NCBI GenBank assembly: GCA_964528425.1
Contig: CAZGTD010000010.1
Span: 1-64,000, forward strand
From: UBA3263 sp964528425
GTDB lineage: Bacteria > Bacteroidota > Bacteroidia > Bacteroidales > Muribaculaceae
Direction of reading: 5' to 3'
DNA: 64,000 nt
Below, in pieces: positions 35,504 to 44,284 of the stretch; positions within the stretch are counted from its first letter, which is position 1, and each line of letters begins with the position of its first letter. The notes beneath the pieces are model-generated. The model had not been told where the DNA came from and searched no databases. It saw only the letters and a list, made by a program, of their open reading frames with translations. The position numbers and the translations under genes are program-made.

Positions 35504-38379
35504 TTGGGCAAACGTTTATCAATCATTCTGAAAATATCCTGCTCATTACCCGGATAATTCGACCGAAGAACTTTGAGATATTCGTCAGCCTCGAAATCCG
35601 AACCCTGAGCGCGCAGAATATCACTATAGAGAATAAAAGTTCGGGCGAGCCAATATGCGTGAGGAGGATTCGCATCAATTATGGCTTCCGCCCGGTCAGC
35701 AGCAGGTTTCAGGTTGCCGGTGCTGAAGTCATGCGCAGCGATTTCATAGGCCGAACGCACTCCGTAGAGCATCGACAACGACCCGGAGAGTTCCCGCCAT
35801 AACGCCAGTGCTCCGTCTACATCCCCGGTTGCTTTCAAGGCATTTGCTCGCAGGAATTTAACCTCCGACAGAGCTCCACCGGCCATAACCGGATTGGCAA
35901 GAATATCGCTGCTGACCTCTATCACCTTCCTATGGTCATCCATTTCGGCTGCGGCACGAAGCACACCGATTCGCGCTTGGTAGCGCATATCGTCGTTGGT
36001 AGCCTTCTCTACAAGTCTGCTATATGTATTCAACGCCTTATCAGCCAAGCCCTGCTCCATATAAGCGGCAGCTGCAATCTGCAGCGCTTCTTCAATACCC
36101 TCGGCGTCGGGATATTTCGTGAGCATTTCGTTTGCGGCGGCCAACTTGCCGTCGGAGGTCGTAGCCGTTTTCGCCTTACGCAGCAAGCCCGCTGCAGCTA
36201 TGGCATTGCGTTCGGTGGCATCGAGTTGAGGCGCACCCTTAACCGATACTAAGAATGAATTCAGCTCTTCAATGTTGCCCTTATCGCCATATATACGCTT
36301 CATATCATCAACAGCCAGAGCCGCTTCAGAGCTTGTGGGATACTTGGCAACAACGCGGCGGTAATAATCCAAAGCCGCCTGTTGGTCACCTATGTTGTCG
36401 CTCAAAATTGCGAGCTGCAAAAGTGCATTTCGTCCGTAGGCCGTCTGCGGATAATTGGCAACGACCTGCTTATACTCCTCAATAGCTTTCCGTGGGTTGG
36501 ATGTAACGACGTATGCAAGCGCCTTTTCTGTCATAGCCGACGGCCTGTGTGCCGAGTTCGGATATTTAGCTATCAGCTCGTCAAGCGTCTTTAACTTCTC
36601 CGTATGATTACCGATATGGCCGTCAATCATGGCTATCTGCAACAGCGAATAATCGCCCGCCTTACGGTTGGCTTCGTATGCCGACCGATATGCCTTTTGC
36701 GCATCCGCAAGCTGTTTCTGATAATAATATGTATCGCCGATGCGGTTATAACAATCGGCCGTCAGCTCCGAACTCATTTGCTTACTGCCAACTGCTGCCT
36801 GAAACTCGCGGCGCGCGTCTGAATAACTTCTGGAGCCGAACAACGCATACGATAGATTATACTGTGCCGTAGCTCTGTTTGCATCCGTTTTTGGAGCTTT
36901 GGATAGGAATCTCCTGTATTGTACGGCTGCCTCACGGTATTCGCCTGAGGCATACAGTGCATCGCCAAGCCATAATGAAGTCTGAAGAGCAATGTCGCTG
37001 TTTGACGATGCATATTTCTCTGCCTCCCGCAGATACGCAATAGCCTGCGAGGTGTTTCCGCTCTGGAGTGCTCGAGTACCGAGCACGAAATTAACCTGTT
37101 GCCGCGCTTGATTAACCGCCGGTGTGCTTACGCTTTTCATTGCTTGAAGCGAGCGCAGCGCTCCTTCATAATCATCGGTCGACATATAACCCTTAACGAG
37201 ATATTCTCTCACTGAATCGGCATAACGGCTGTTGGGATAGCGGTCAATGAAATTCTCGAGAGTCTGCACGGAATTAGTAAATGGCAGTCGGCCTCCGTCA
37301 ACCTGAGCAACGGCATAATTGTAATATGCAAGTTCGGTAACCGAAGGATTAAAGTCAAGCGTTGCCGCTTTGTCGAACATCATCAGCGCTGACTTTGTAT
37401 TTCCCTTTGCAAGATATGCCTGACCCATCGTGAGGGCTGCACTCTGTCCCATCTGGTCGGTCAGCGAGCTGACGGGAGCAAGCAGTTCAAGCGCCTCGTC
37501 ATAATCACCGGTCTGATAGCGTTCAACTCCGACTATGTATCTGGTGCTCAGCGGAGCATCAGCGCTATGAGCCGCAATGTATGGATTCAGAAAAACCATT
37601 GCCCTGTTATCGTCGCCCAAGGCATAGTAACACTCGCCGGCAATACGGTTGATTTCTTCAGAGAATGCCGGCTCAACATCCCGGCGCGCCATCAGGGGCA
37701 TCAAGAGGTTCAATGCATCGGCATATCGCGCCTGTCGAAACAAAATTTGAGCAACATAGTAGTCCGCCATATCGCCCGGAGCCTTGCTTCGGTCACATTT
37801 GCTAAAAAGGTCGAGGGCATAGTCATACTCGCCATCGGCAAACGCCATATATGCTTCATAAAAAGTGGCCGCAGACCCATATCGCTTGGTACCCGATAGC
37901 GTCTGCATCAGCTTTGAGCCTTTCTCATAGTCGCCAAGCATCATCATCGAATAGGCGCGCCTGTACATCAGATCCTCACTCTCATTTGCATCGAGCGCTC
38001 TACCGTCTATACGGTTAAATTGCTCGAGAGCTGCCTTATAGTTACCCTCATAAAAAGTTATGGTGGCAAGCATCAAACGGGCCGAAATAACATTGGGAGC
38101 GGCAGGGAACATGCCGATATATTGCGAAAGAAGGGCTTTGGCCTCCGGAAAGCCCCCATTGAAAGCAGCAACAGCTCGCAGCCACAAAAGTTGCTGACGT
38201 GGAGCATCTGCAAGCTGCAGACCGGCATTGCACTGGTCAATACATCCGCGGAAATTACCTTGACCAAGCATGGCCGCTGCACGGGCTTGGTAACCCGCCG
38301 ATTGTGGTGAATTGATTTGCCCCGATACACCGAAAGCGCCCAGTGCCATAAGGGCCAATATAATAGGTTTGCGATTCAT
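35500..38379 (-). CDS. Large exported tetratricopeptide-repeat protein
   Basis: A 959-residue protein with a signal peptide (about 1-20, ending GVSGQ) and TPR-like helical pairs along almost its whole length. Motifs such as GEYREAAVQYRRFLSKAPK, YNLSYALFGSRSYSDARREF and YGRNALLQLAILSDNIGDQ match the outer-membrane lipoprotein/BamD-YbgF style. No lipobox is visible. It begins a five-gene run (TPR, barrel, upp, permease, kinase fusion) with overlaps or gaps of at most 5 bases. A periplasmic scaffold for the coupled barrel is plausible. Confidence 0.87.
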   Translation of the reverse strand: MNRKPIILALMALGAFGVSGQINSPQSAGYQARAAAMLGQGNFRGCIDQCNAGLQLADAPRQQLLWLRAVAAFNGGFPEAKALLSQYIGMFPAAPNVISARLMLATITFYEGNYKAALEQFNRIDGRALDANESEDLMYRRAYSMMMLGDYEKGSKLMQTLSGTKRYGSAATFYEAYMAFADGEYDYALDLFSKCDRSKAPGDMADYYVAQILFRQARYADALNLLMPLMARRDVEPAFSEEINRIAGECYYALGDDNRAMVFLNPYIAAHSADAPLSTRYIVGVERYQTGDYDEALELLAPVSSLTDQMGQSAALTMGQAYLAKGNTKSALMMFDKAATLDFNPSVTELAYYNYAVAQVDGGRLPFTNSVQTLENFIDRYPNSRYADSVREYLVKGYMSTDDYEGALRSLQAMKSVSTPAVNQARQQVNFVLGTRALQSGNTSQAIAYLREAEKYASSNSDIALQTSLWLGDALYASGEYREAAVQYRRFLSKAPKTDANRATAQYNLSYALFGSRSYSDARREFQAAVGSKQMSSELTADCYNRIGDTYYYQKQLADAQKAYRSAYEANRKAGDYSLLQIAMIDGHIGNHTEKLKTLDELIAKYPNSAHRPSAMTEKALAYVVTSNPRKAIEEYKQVVANYPQTAYGRNALLQLAILSDNIGDQQAALDYYRRVVAKYPTSSEAALAVDDMKRIYGDKGNIEELNSFLVSVKGAPQLDATERNAIAAAGLLRKAKTATTSDGKLAAANEMLTKYPDAEGIEEALQIAAAAYMEQGLADKALNTYSRLVEKATNDDMRYQARIGVLRAAAEMDDHRKVIEVSSDILANPVMAGGALSEVKFLRANALKATGDVDGALALWRELSGSLSMLYGVRSAYEIAAHDFSTGNLKPAADRAEAIIDANPPHAYWLARTFILYSDILRAQGSDFEADEYLKVLRSNYPGNEQDIFRMIDKRLPK

Positions 38380-38404
38380 ATATACTACATGGTCATAATT
38401 ACCG

Positions 38405-38412
38405 CAAATTTA
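38405..38412 (-). promoter_or_regulatory. -7 element of the TPR/barrel/upp/permease/kinase operon
   Basis: TAAATTTG plus C on the minus strand, 25 bases upstream of the TPR ATG. Confidence 0.55.
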
Positions 38413-38432
38413 ACGCTTTTCCCCGACATAAC

Positions 38433-38471
38433 CAAAAAAAATTAGGGCGGCGGGCAATCTGCCCACCGCCC
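38433..38471 (-). terminator. Rho-independent terminator after the DUF5723 gene
   Basis: A GC-rich hairpin (arms 38445-38456 and 38460-38471, about 12 pairs with one mismatch) is followed on the minus strand by TAATTTTTTTT. It lies 21 bases past the DUF5723 stop. Confidence 0.92.
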
Positions 38472-38491
38472 GAAATCAGTTCCCTATCTTA

Positions 38492-39841
38492 TCAGATCGG
38501 GAAGTTCAGACCAAGCGACAGCTGGGCGTTGAGATTCTTCGGAACATATTGCTTGGCAAGAGTACCGATAGTATGGTCCATTCCTATGAAAAAGTTGAAA
38601 CCTTTGGGGGCAAGGTTAAGCATCCACCCAAAGTGGCTGCCAAAAGTACCTACACCGTAGTTAACGTTCATACCGAACCATTTGGCCGGCATAAAGTTGG
38701 CACTGAACCGAAACTCGGTCCATGCAAAACGGCGTGCCATGCGCGTTGTGTTCAACAAACCGAAACTAAGCTTATTATACATCGGAAGTGTGTATTCAAC
38801 GCTTGCATTCATCGTTGCTGCAAGAGCGCGGGTATAGCCGCCGGCTTCACCTTCGGGCTTAAAGTCATATAGGGCGGTTGCATCATCCTTCATCTTGTCA
38901 AACGACGAATCGATATCGTCCGGGTCAAGAATATAGTCATTGGAATTGAAGGTATGCACGCCATTGGTTCCCGCCTTTGCGGTGTTCGACCAACTGATAA
39001 ACCCAAGATCATTGAATGCCAGGGCAAATGTAAAATCTTTCCAGTCATAGGTCGCACCAAGGTCAAAAGCAATACCGTAGCCATTGGGGGCAGAGAAACT
39101 GTCAACGTCGCCACCATCTATCTGGCCATCGTCGTTAAGCTTCCAATCAAAGCCTTTTACGCTTACTCGGGCAGCGCCCTCGGTGGTAGCGGTCCAGGCA
39201 TCTTCGCCGAGAACAAGATCTGCCTTGTTCATATACATATCAACGTTTGCAACGCCAACAAGGAATTTAAAGGTGCCACCCACTTTCAACCCGGGGAGAA
39301 TCTTTGACATATCATGAGAGTGGTTAAGCGCTATCTCGCCATACGCCCCGGCCTGGATTGCTACGCGACCGATTTCATAAGAGCGGTTGGTAATTCCCTC
39401 CTTCATGAATGAGAATAATGCTTTGGGCAAACGCACCTGACCTTCGGCAACGGCGTTGATGCTGATATGGTTATAACCTCCGAGGCCTCTGAAACCCACA
39501 TTTAGGATAGTTTCACGCAAATCTAAACCCAACCGGAGGTTATTCTTAAACTTCTTCATAGCTTCCGACGCAGGTATGTCAGGATGCATGAACGTCATCA
39601 TTCGGCCGTCAGAACGCTTATAAAGAAACGTGTTGAGTCCGATATTTGAGTTAACACCTACGTTCAGGCTGCCAAGTGCCGGGAAGCTGATATCGAACTT
39701 CCCGTCGCGACCCATTGCCGGATTCAATTGATAGTTATAGGCGTAGTTGTCCAGAAAATAACCCGAACGGCTTTGTGCGGCTGCAGTAAATGCGGCTGTT
39801 GCCATGGCCACACACAGTATTGATTGTTTAAATAGTTTCAT
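38492..39841 (-). CDS. DUF5723 family outer-membrane protein
   Basis: A 449-residue protein with a signal peptide (MKLFKQSILCVAMATAAFTAAAQ, 1-23) and repeated beta strands. It matches the DUF5723 family of Bacteroidetes envelope proteins: it begins GYFLDNYAYNYQLNPAMG after the signal, has GFRGLGGYNHISINAVAEGQ in the middle, and ends in a strand NLNAQLSLGLNFPI. Function is unknown; a beta barrel is likely. The start at 39841 is chosen because it begins the signal peptide; an upstream Met at 39880 overlaps the preceding gene. It is paired with a lipoprotein gene 35 bases upstream and ends at a strong terminator. Confidence 0.82.
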   Translation of the reverse strand: MKLFKQSILCVAMATAAFTAAAQSRSGYFLDNYAYNYQLNPAMGRDGKFDISFPALGSLNVGVNSNIGLNTFLYKRSDGRMMTFMHPDIPASEAMKKFKNNLRLGLDLRETILNVGFRGLGGYNHISINAVAEGQVRLPKALFSFMKEGITNRSYEIGRVAIQAGAYGEIALNHSHDMSKILPGLKVGGTFKFLVGVANVDMYMNKADLVLGEDAWTATTEGAARVSVKGFDWKLNDDGQIDGGDVDSFSAPNGYGIAFDLGATYDWKDFTFALAFNDLGFISWSNTAKAGTNGVHTFNSNDYILDPDDIDSSFDKMKDDATALYDFKPEGEAGGYTRALAATMNASVEYTLPMYNKLSFGLLNTTRMARRFAWTEFRFSANFMPAKWFGMNVNYGVGTFGSHFGWMLNLAPKGFNFFIGMDHTIGTLAKQYVPKNLNAQLSLGLNFPI

Positions 39842-39876
39842 AGTGATTGGAATATAAATTATGTGTGTGACATGTA

Positions 39877-41622
39877 TCAATAGTTATCATCATCGTCTTC
39901 ATCTTCTTCAATGATATAATTACCGGTTACGCGCACCTTAAGGTTGGCAATATCCAGCGATGCATCCGGACGAAGAACCTTGCTGTCGTTAACTGATTTG
40001 AAGCTGGCAATATAGCTCATACCGTCGAGGTCTAAAATTGTACCCTCCATGGTAATTGTAACGTGTGAGGTCTGACCGGCCGGAACTTCTACTTTATTAA
40101 CCTTGACGCTGGTGATTTCTTCACCATCAGAATTAACAGGTTTGGCAGTGAAATATACATCAACGGGCAGATGGCTTGTTATATCGGCATCGAGTGTCAG
40201 ATACTTGATTTCCATTTCGTCTGAATCGGATGTCAGTCCCCAGCCGGTAACGGTGTCCTTATAATATATGGCGGAACCCGCATTCAGCTGCAGCGGAGCA
40301 AACAGAGTGTAGTTACCCGTAATCTGACCTTCCCAATCAAGTTTGAAGCCGTCAACGGTCTGATCGGGAAGCACCGGATTCACAAAATCGATTTTTAAAC
40401 CCGCAGGTAACCCGTCGCCATATACGATATTGCCCAAATTGTTCATCTGACACAATTCTGCATTCGGATACTTATAGTAAGGCTTGCTCAAATCGCCTGG
40501 GCGGGGCAACAGACAGTAATCCTGATACCCTTCTTTATTTCCGATGGTCAAGGGCTTGGCCAAAGCAGCAGGGGCCGGCTTTTCGCCATTGCTGCGAATC
40601 TGCTCAATCGTTAATCCTGTGGTCGCATAAGCAATAGCCCCTAAGGGATTCTCTATCGAGAGATAAAGCTGCGGATTAAAGAATGAGAGCTTGGTTTCCG
40701 GATCGGTCAACACATCGGGCAGGTCATTAAACAGTATATCCTGGTCAGTCATGAGGTCTTTAACCTCATACCAGATTTCACCGGTGATGGAAATTACATC
40801 AAGTGGCGAAATACTGAAAGTAACCGTAATAGTTGCAGGAGCGCTCTTTGTACTCTTACTGACAATATCACCTCCAACAATACCCATTCCGGTCGACAGA
40901 GTAAAATCGCGGGTAACATCGTTAAGATGGCCGCCGGCAGCTTCCATGTCGAATTCGGTAACATGGAAATCTAAACGATATATACCTTTACTGTTGACAG
41001 TAGCATTCGTGATAGTTACTTCACTACCGTTTTTCTTTTCGTAGGCCGCATCTATAACAGTACCGTCACTCAGAGTGCCGTAAAAACCGGCGGGCAACTT
41101 AATTTTCAGATTGCTGAAATCTGCATCAAGAACACCTCCGTTATTATCATAAAGAGTGGCAATTTCCAGCGAAAGGGTAAGATCTACCTGACCTTTGATA
41201 ATTTTGACGATATACTTGTCTACATCATCATAATTATAGTTAAACTGGTGAATATATTCCGTCAGTGGAACCTTAACGCCGGGAACAACCATCGGGAGCT
41301 TAATTTCATTAACATCGTTATTCTCTTTTACGGCTACCGCGTGAATGCCCTGAATGCTGATAGGAGAACTTTTGAATTCACCGGTCTTAACGAGTACATA
41401 TTCGCCATTGACTTCTTCAATACATTCTTCCGATGTAAGGTCTACAAGGCTGCTGAGCTTTACAGGAGCGATGTTCAGCGGCAATGCCAGATCGTTGACC
41501 TGAAACTCCATTTTAGTGTCAATATCTTCCAGGGAGTAATCTTGGTCGATACATCCTGTGAGCACTGCCGTTGATAGCGTTGCTGCAAGAGCTAAAACGC
41601 TGAGATTCTGTTTTGTGTGCAT
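39877..41622 (-). CDS. Large lipoprotein of unknown function, partner of DUF5723
   Basis: A 581-residue protein with a type II signal peptide and lipobox LTGC (Cys24). The residues after Cys (IDQDYS) are acidic, as in some Bacteroidetes surface-export signals, so surface exposure is possible. The body is rich in beta strands with no domain I recognise. Sequences such as LPAGFYGTLSDGTVID and DADITSHLPVDVYFTAKPV suggest repeated immunoglobulin-like modules. The C-terminus ends in an acidic tail with ten residues mostly Asp/Glu before the final Tyr. It heads an operon with DUF5723. Confidence 0.78.
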   Translation of the reverse strand: MHTKQNLSVLALAATLSTAVLTGCIDQDYSLEDIDTKMEFQVNDLALPLNIAPVKLSSLVDLTSEECIEEVNGEYVLVKTGEFKSSPISIQGIHAVAVKENNDVNEIKLPMVVPGVKVPLTEYIHQFNYNYDDVDKYIVKIIKGQVDLTLSLEIATLYDNNGGVLDADFSNLKIKLPAGFYGTLSDGTVIDAAYEKKNGSEVTITNATVNSKGIYRLDFHVTEFDMEAAGGHLNDVTRDFTLSTGMGIVGGDIVSKSTKSAPATITVTFSISPLDVISITGEIWYEVKDLMTDQDILFNDLPDVLTDPETKLSFFNPQLYLSIENPLGAIAYATTGLTIEQIRSNGEKPAPAALAKPLTIGNKEGYQDYCLLPRPGDLSKPYYKYPNAELCQMNNLGNIVYGDGLPAGLKIDFVNPVLPDQTVDGFKLDWEGQITGNYTLFAPLQLNAGSAIYYKDTVTGWGLTSDSDEMEIKYLTLDADITSHLPVDVYFTAKPVNSDGEEITSVKVNKVEVPAGQTSHVTITMEGTILDLDGMSYIASFKSVNDSKVLRPDASLDIANLKVRVTGNYIIEEDEDDDDNY

Positions 41623-41652
41623 GTAATAATTAGTTTATAAATTAAGTTTGTG

Positions 41653-41660
41653 CAAAGTTA
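41653..41660 (-). promoter_or_regulatory. -7 element of the lipoprotein/DUF5723 operon
   Basis: TAACTTTG plus C on the minus strand, 30 bases before the ATG. Confidence 0.6.
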
Positions 41661-41738
41661 CGGCTTTTTTAACGGATATTCACATAATTTTATATCAAAC
41701 TGAGCCAGCTCTTCGACTTTTAAATTATTTTAATATAT

Positions 41739-41759
41739 ATGGGAATTTCATTTTCCCAT
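41739..41759 (+). repeat. Perfect 7-bp inverted repeat, possible operator
   Basis: ATGGGAA (41739-41745) and TTCCCAT (41753-41759) are separated by 7 bases. The palindrome covers the place where a -33 element for the -7 box at 41768 should lie. It could be a regulator site or a hairpin on the far side of the promoter. Confidence 0.5.
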
Positions 41760-41767
41760 TGTAGGGC

Positions 41768-41775
41768 TAATTTTG
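41768..41775 (+). promoter_or_regulatory. -7 element of the 71-residue protein gene
   Basis: TAATTTTG followed by C fits TAnnTTTG, 26 bases upstream of the ATG. Confidence 0.55.
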
Positions 41776-41801
41776 CCGTATAAATCAACAACTTAAAAAA
41801 C

Positions 41802-42017
41802 ATGACAAACATAAATTTCTCCGACGTTATATTCGTTTCAGTATTTCAACAAGGTCAGTCGCTGACTCAGCTGACAATTTCCGGAATCAGGTCCCTGAAA
41901 GAACTGATGCAACGCCTGCGTCAGACATTGCATCAGTATAATGGCTTGCTTACAATCCAACTGCGAAATTCAACGCAGGGTTGGTCGCGTGAAAATCAAA
42001 TGCTATTTGCGGCGTGA
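41802..42017 (+). CDS. Small conserved-looking protein (71 aa), function unknown
   Basis: A 71-residue protein beginning MTNINFSDVIFVSVFQQGQS and containing the segment TISGIRSLKELMQRLRQTL and the tail LLTIQLRNSTQGWSRE. It resembles short Bacteroidales proteins with a strand-helix-strand pattern and a LRNxTQGW ending, but I do not know a named family. Support comes from its own -7 box, a well-spaced ATG, a palindrome upstream and protein-like composition. Its last 15 bases overlap the convergent rnr gene. No signal peptide or Cys is present. Confidence 0.62.
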   Translation: MTNINFSDVIFVSVFQQGQSLTQLTISGIRSLKELMQRLRQTLHQYNGLLTIQLRNSTQGWSRENQMLFAA

Positions 42018-44213
42018 GCCCTGGTGCTTGTGGTCACGTTTCCGTGGCTTCGTCTCTTCATGTTGAAGACCGTTACCGCTGTCGGAAACAAGCACGAAAT
42101 CAAGCTGCCGGCGCTGCAAGTCCGTACGAGCAACGCGCACAACAACATTATCACCCAGACGGAACGAACGCGCCGTGCGCCGACCTACTAACCTGTAGTT
42201 GCGCTCGTCGAGCTCATAATAATCATCTCCGAGGTCGCGAATTGGTATCAAGCCTTCACACATATTTTCGGCCAGCTCAACATATAACCCCCATTCGGTC
42301 ACTCCGGTTATCACCCCGGCGAACTCCTCGCCCAAATGATCCTGCATATATTCCACTTGCTTGTATTTAATGGAATTGCGTTCGGCATTAACGGCAATTT
42401 GCTCCATCTTCGATGAATGCTCGCACTGCTCGGCCAGCTTATCAACCGACGCCGAACGTCCGCCGTCGAGATATCGGGCAAGCAACCGGTGAACCATCAT
42501 ATCCGGATAGCGTCGAATCGGAGATGTAAAATGAGTATAATAATCGAAACACAAACCGTAGTGCCCTATATTATCGGTTGAATAAACCGCCTTGGCCATA
42601 GAGCGGATTGCAAGAGTCGACAGCAGATTCTCCTCCCCTCTGCCCTTCACTTCAAGCAGCATTCTGTTAATCGAACGATTAACCTCACGAGGTGTACCTT
42701 TTGTTTTAATCTTGTAACCGAACGATGAAGCAAGTTTTGCCAGATCTCCGAGCTTTTGCTCGTCGGGTTTATCATGAATGCGATAAACAAACGCCTTGGG
42801 CTTGCGGTTACCGGCTACCTTGCCAACCGTTGCCGCAACAGTTCGGTTAGCCAGCAGCATCAGTTCCTCAACAAGTTTATTGGCATCTTTCGACACTTTA
42901 TAGTAAACGCCGATAGGCTTGCCATCTTCATCAAGGTTGAACTTAACTTCGGCGCGGTCAAATTCCATGGCGCCTTTCTTGAAACGCTCCTGACGCAATG
43001 CCTTGGCAATCTTATCGAGAACAAGAATTTCATCTACGTAATCCCCGCTACCGGTTTCGATCACTTCCTGAGCCTCCTCGTAGGTAAAGCGGCGGTCTGA
43101 GCATATTACGGTCTTTTTAATCCTCTGGTTGAAAACATTGGCATTTTCATCCATCTCGAATATGCAGCTGAAAGCAAGTTTCTCTTCATTGGGGCGCAAC
43201 GAGCAAACCCCGTTCGACAGGTGCTCAGGTAGCATCGGAACTACGCGGTCAACGAGATACACTGAAGTGGCGCGTTTTTGCGCTTCCTTATCGAGCGACG
43301 TATCCGTGTGAACATAGTGCGTAACGTCGGCAATGTGTACCCCAACCTCATAATGACCGTTGGCCAGTTTCTTTATCGACAGTGCATCATCAAAATCCTT
43401 GGCATCCTTCGGGTCAATGGTAAAAGTCAAAACCTGACGGTAGTCCTCGCGTTTTGAAACTTCTTCGGGTGTAATACCCGGTGTGATTCGCTGCGCAGAC
43501 CGTTCAACCTGTTCGGGATACTTATATGGCAACCCGAATTCCGCAAGTATAGCATGGATTTCGGTATTGTTCTCACCGTTTTTGCCAAGTACATCAACCA
43601 CTTCGCCCTTGGGCATATTCGCATGCTCGGGCCAGGAAGTTATGCGGGCAACAACCTTATCGCCCGTTTTACCGCCCCTGAGCTTATCCTTAGGAATAAA
43701 AATATCCGTAGCCAGATACTTGGAGTCGGTCGAAAGCATGGCATAACCGCGCTCAACGGTTAACACACCGATAAATACCTGCTCCTTCTTTTCGGTAATC
43801 TCTACTACCTCGGCTTCGGGCTCGGCACCACGACGCGCTGCTGAAACCATTACACGGACCTTATCGCCGTTAAGCGCGTGCATCGAATTGCGCTCGGCAA
43901 CAAAAATGCTTTCGCCATCCTCGTCGGTAACAACTGTGTTTTTCCCATTGCTACGCCTCACGAAAGTGCCGGTCATATAATTGCTGCGGTTAGGAGCCTT
44001 ATATTTACCTGGAGCCACTTCAATTATCTCGCCGTCAAGCGAAAGTTCATATAGACGCATCGCAACCTCGCGCTGCTTTGGTCCGGTTTTGGCGCCTATT
44101 GCTGCCGAAACCTGTTTATAGTTGAACGTATTGTTCTTCTGCTGTTTAATATACTCGGCGATCTGCTCAAAAAGCTTCTGTTCGCCGCGTTTTGGTTTTG
44201 AGGAAGTAATCAT
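42003..44213 (-). CDS. rnr: Ribonuclease R
   Basis: A 736-residue processive 3'-5' exoribonuclease that degrades structured RNA. The N-terminal winged-helix and cold-shock OB domains are followed by the RNB catalytic domain, with the metal-binding TIDPKDAKDFDDALS near 265-279 and HFTSPIRRYPDMMVHRLL further on. A C-terminal S1 domain (FAGVITGVTEWGLYVEL) and a basic tail (KPRKRDHKHQGSRRK) complete it. No clear promoter lies in the 71-base gap after gyrB, so it is probably expressed by read-through past a hairpin. Confidence 0.95.
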   Translation of the reverse strand: MITSSKPKRGEQKLFEQIAEYIKQQKNNTFNYKQVSAAIGAKTGPKQREVAMRLYELSLDGEIIEVAPGKYKAPNRSNYMTGTFVRRSNGKNTVVTDEDGESIFVAERNSMHALNGDKVRVMVSAARRGAEPEAEVVEITEKKEQVFIGVLTVERGYAMLSTDSKYLATDIFIPKDKLRGGKTGDKVVARITSWPEHANMPKGEVVDVLGKNGENNTEIHAILAEFGLPYKYPEQVERSAQRITPGITPEEVSKREDYRQVLTFTIDPKDAKDFDDALSIKKLANGHYEVGVHIADVTHYVHTDTSLDKEAQKRATSVYLVDRVVPMLPEHLSNGVCSLRPNEEKLAFSCIFEMDENANVFNQRIKKTVICSDRRFTYEEAQEVIETGSGDYVDEILVLDKIAKALRQERFKKGAMEFDRAEVKFNLDEDGKPIGVYYKVSKDANKLVEELMLLANRTVAATVGKVAGNRKPKAFVYRIHDKPDEQKLGDLAKLASSFGYKIKTKGTPREVNRSINRMLLEVKGRGEENLLSTLAIRSMAKAVYSTDNIGHYGLCFDYYTHFTSPIRRYPDMMVHRLLARYLDGGRSASVDKLAEQCEHSSKMEQIAVNAERNSIKYKQVEYMQDHLGEEFAGVITGVTEWGLYVELAENMCEGLIPIRDLGDDYYELDERNYRLVGRRTARSFRLGDNVVVRVARTDLQRRQLDFVLVSDSGNGLQHEETKPRKRDHKHQGSRRK

Positions 44214-44231
44214 AACAATATTTTAACAATT

Positions 44232-44263
44232 GAGCCTGCCGCTTTGTTGTCGGCGACAGGCTC
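44232..44263 (-). terminator. Hairpin between gyrB and rnr, possible leaky terminator
   Basis: Arms GAGCCTG (44232-44238) and CAGGCTC (44257-44263) pair perfectly with some extra pairing inside. On the minus strand it is followed by AATTGTTAAAATATT, not a good T-run. It may attenuate read-through into rnr or stabilise a processed 3' end. Confidence 0.5.
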
Positions 44264-44284
44264 AAGATTTACGTTGCTATTGAA

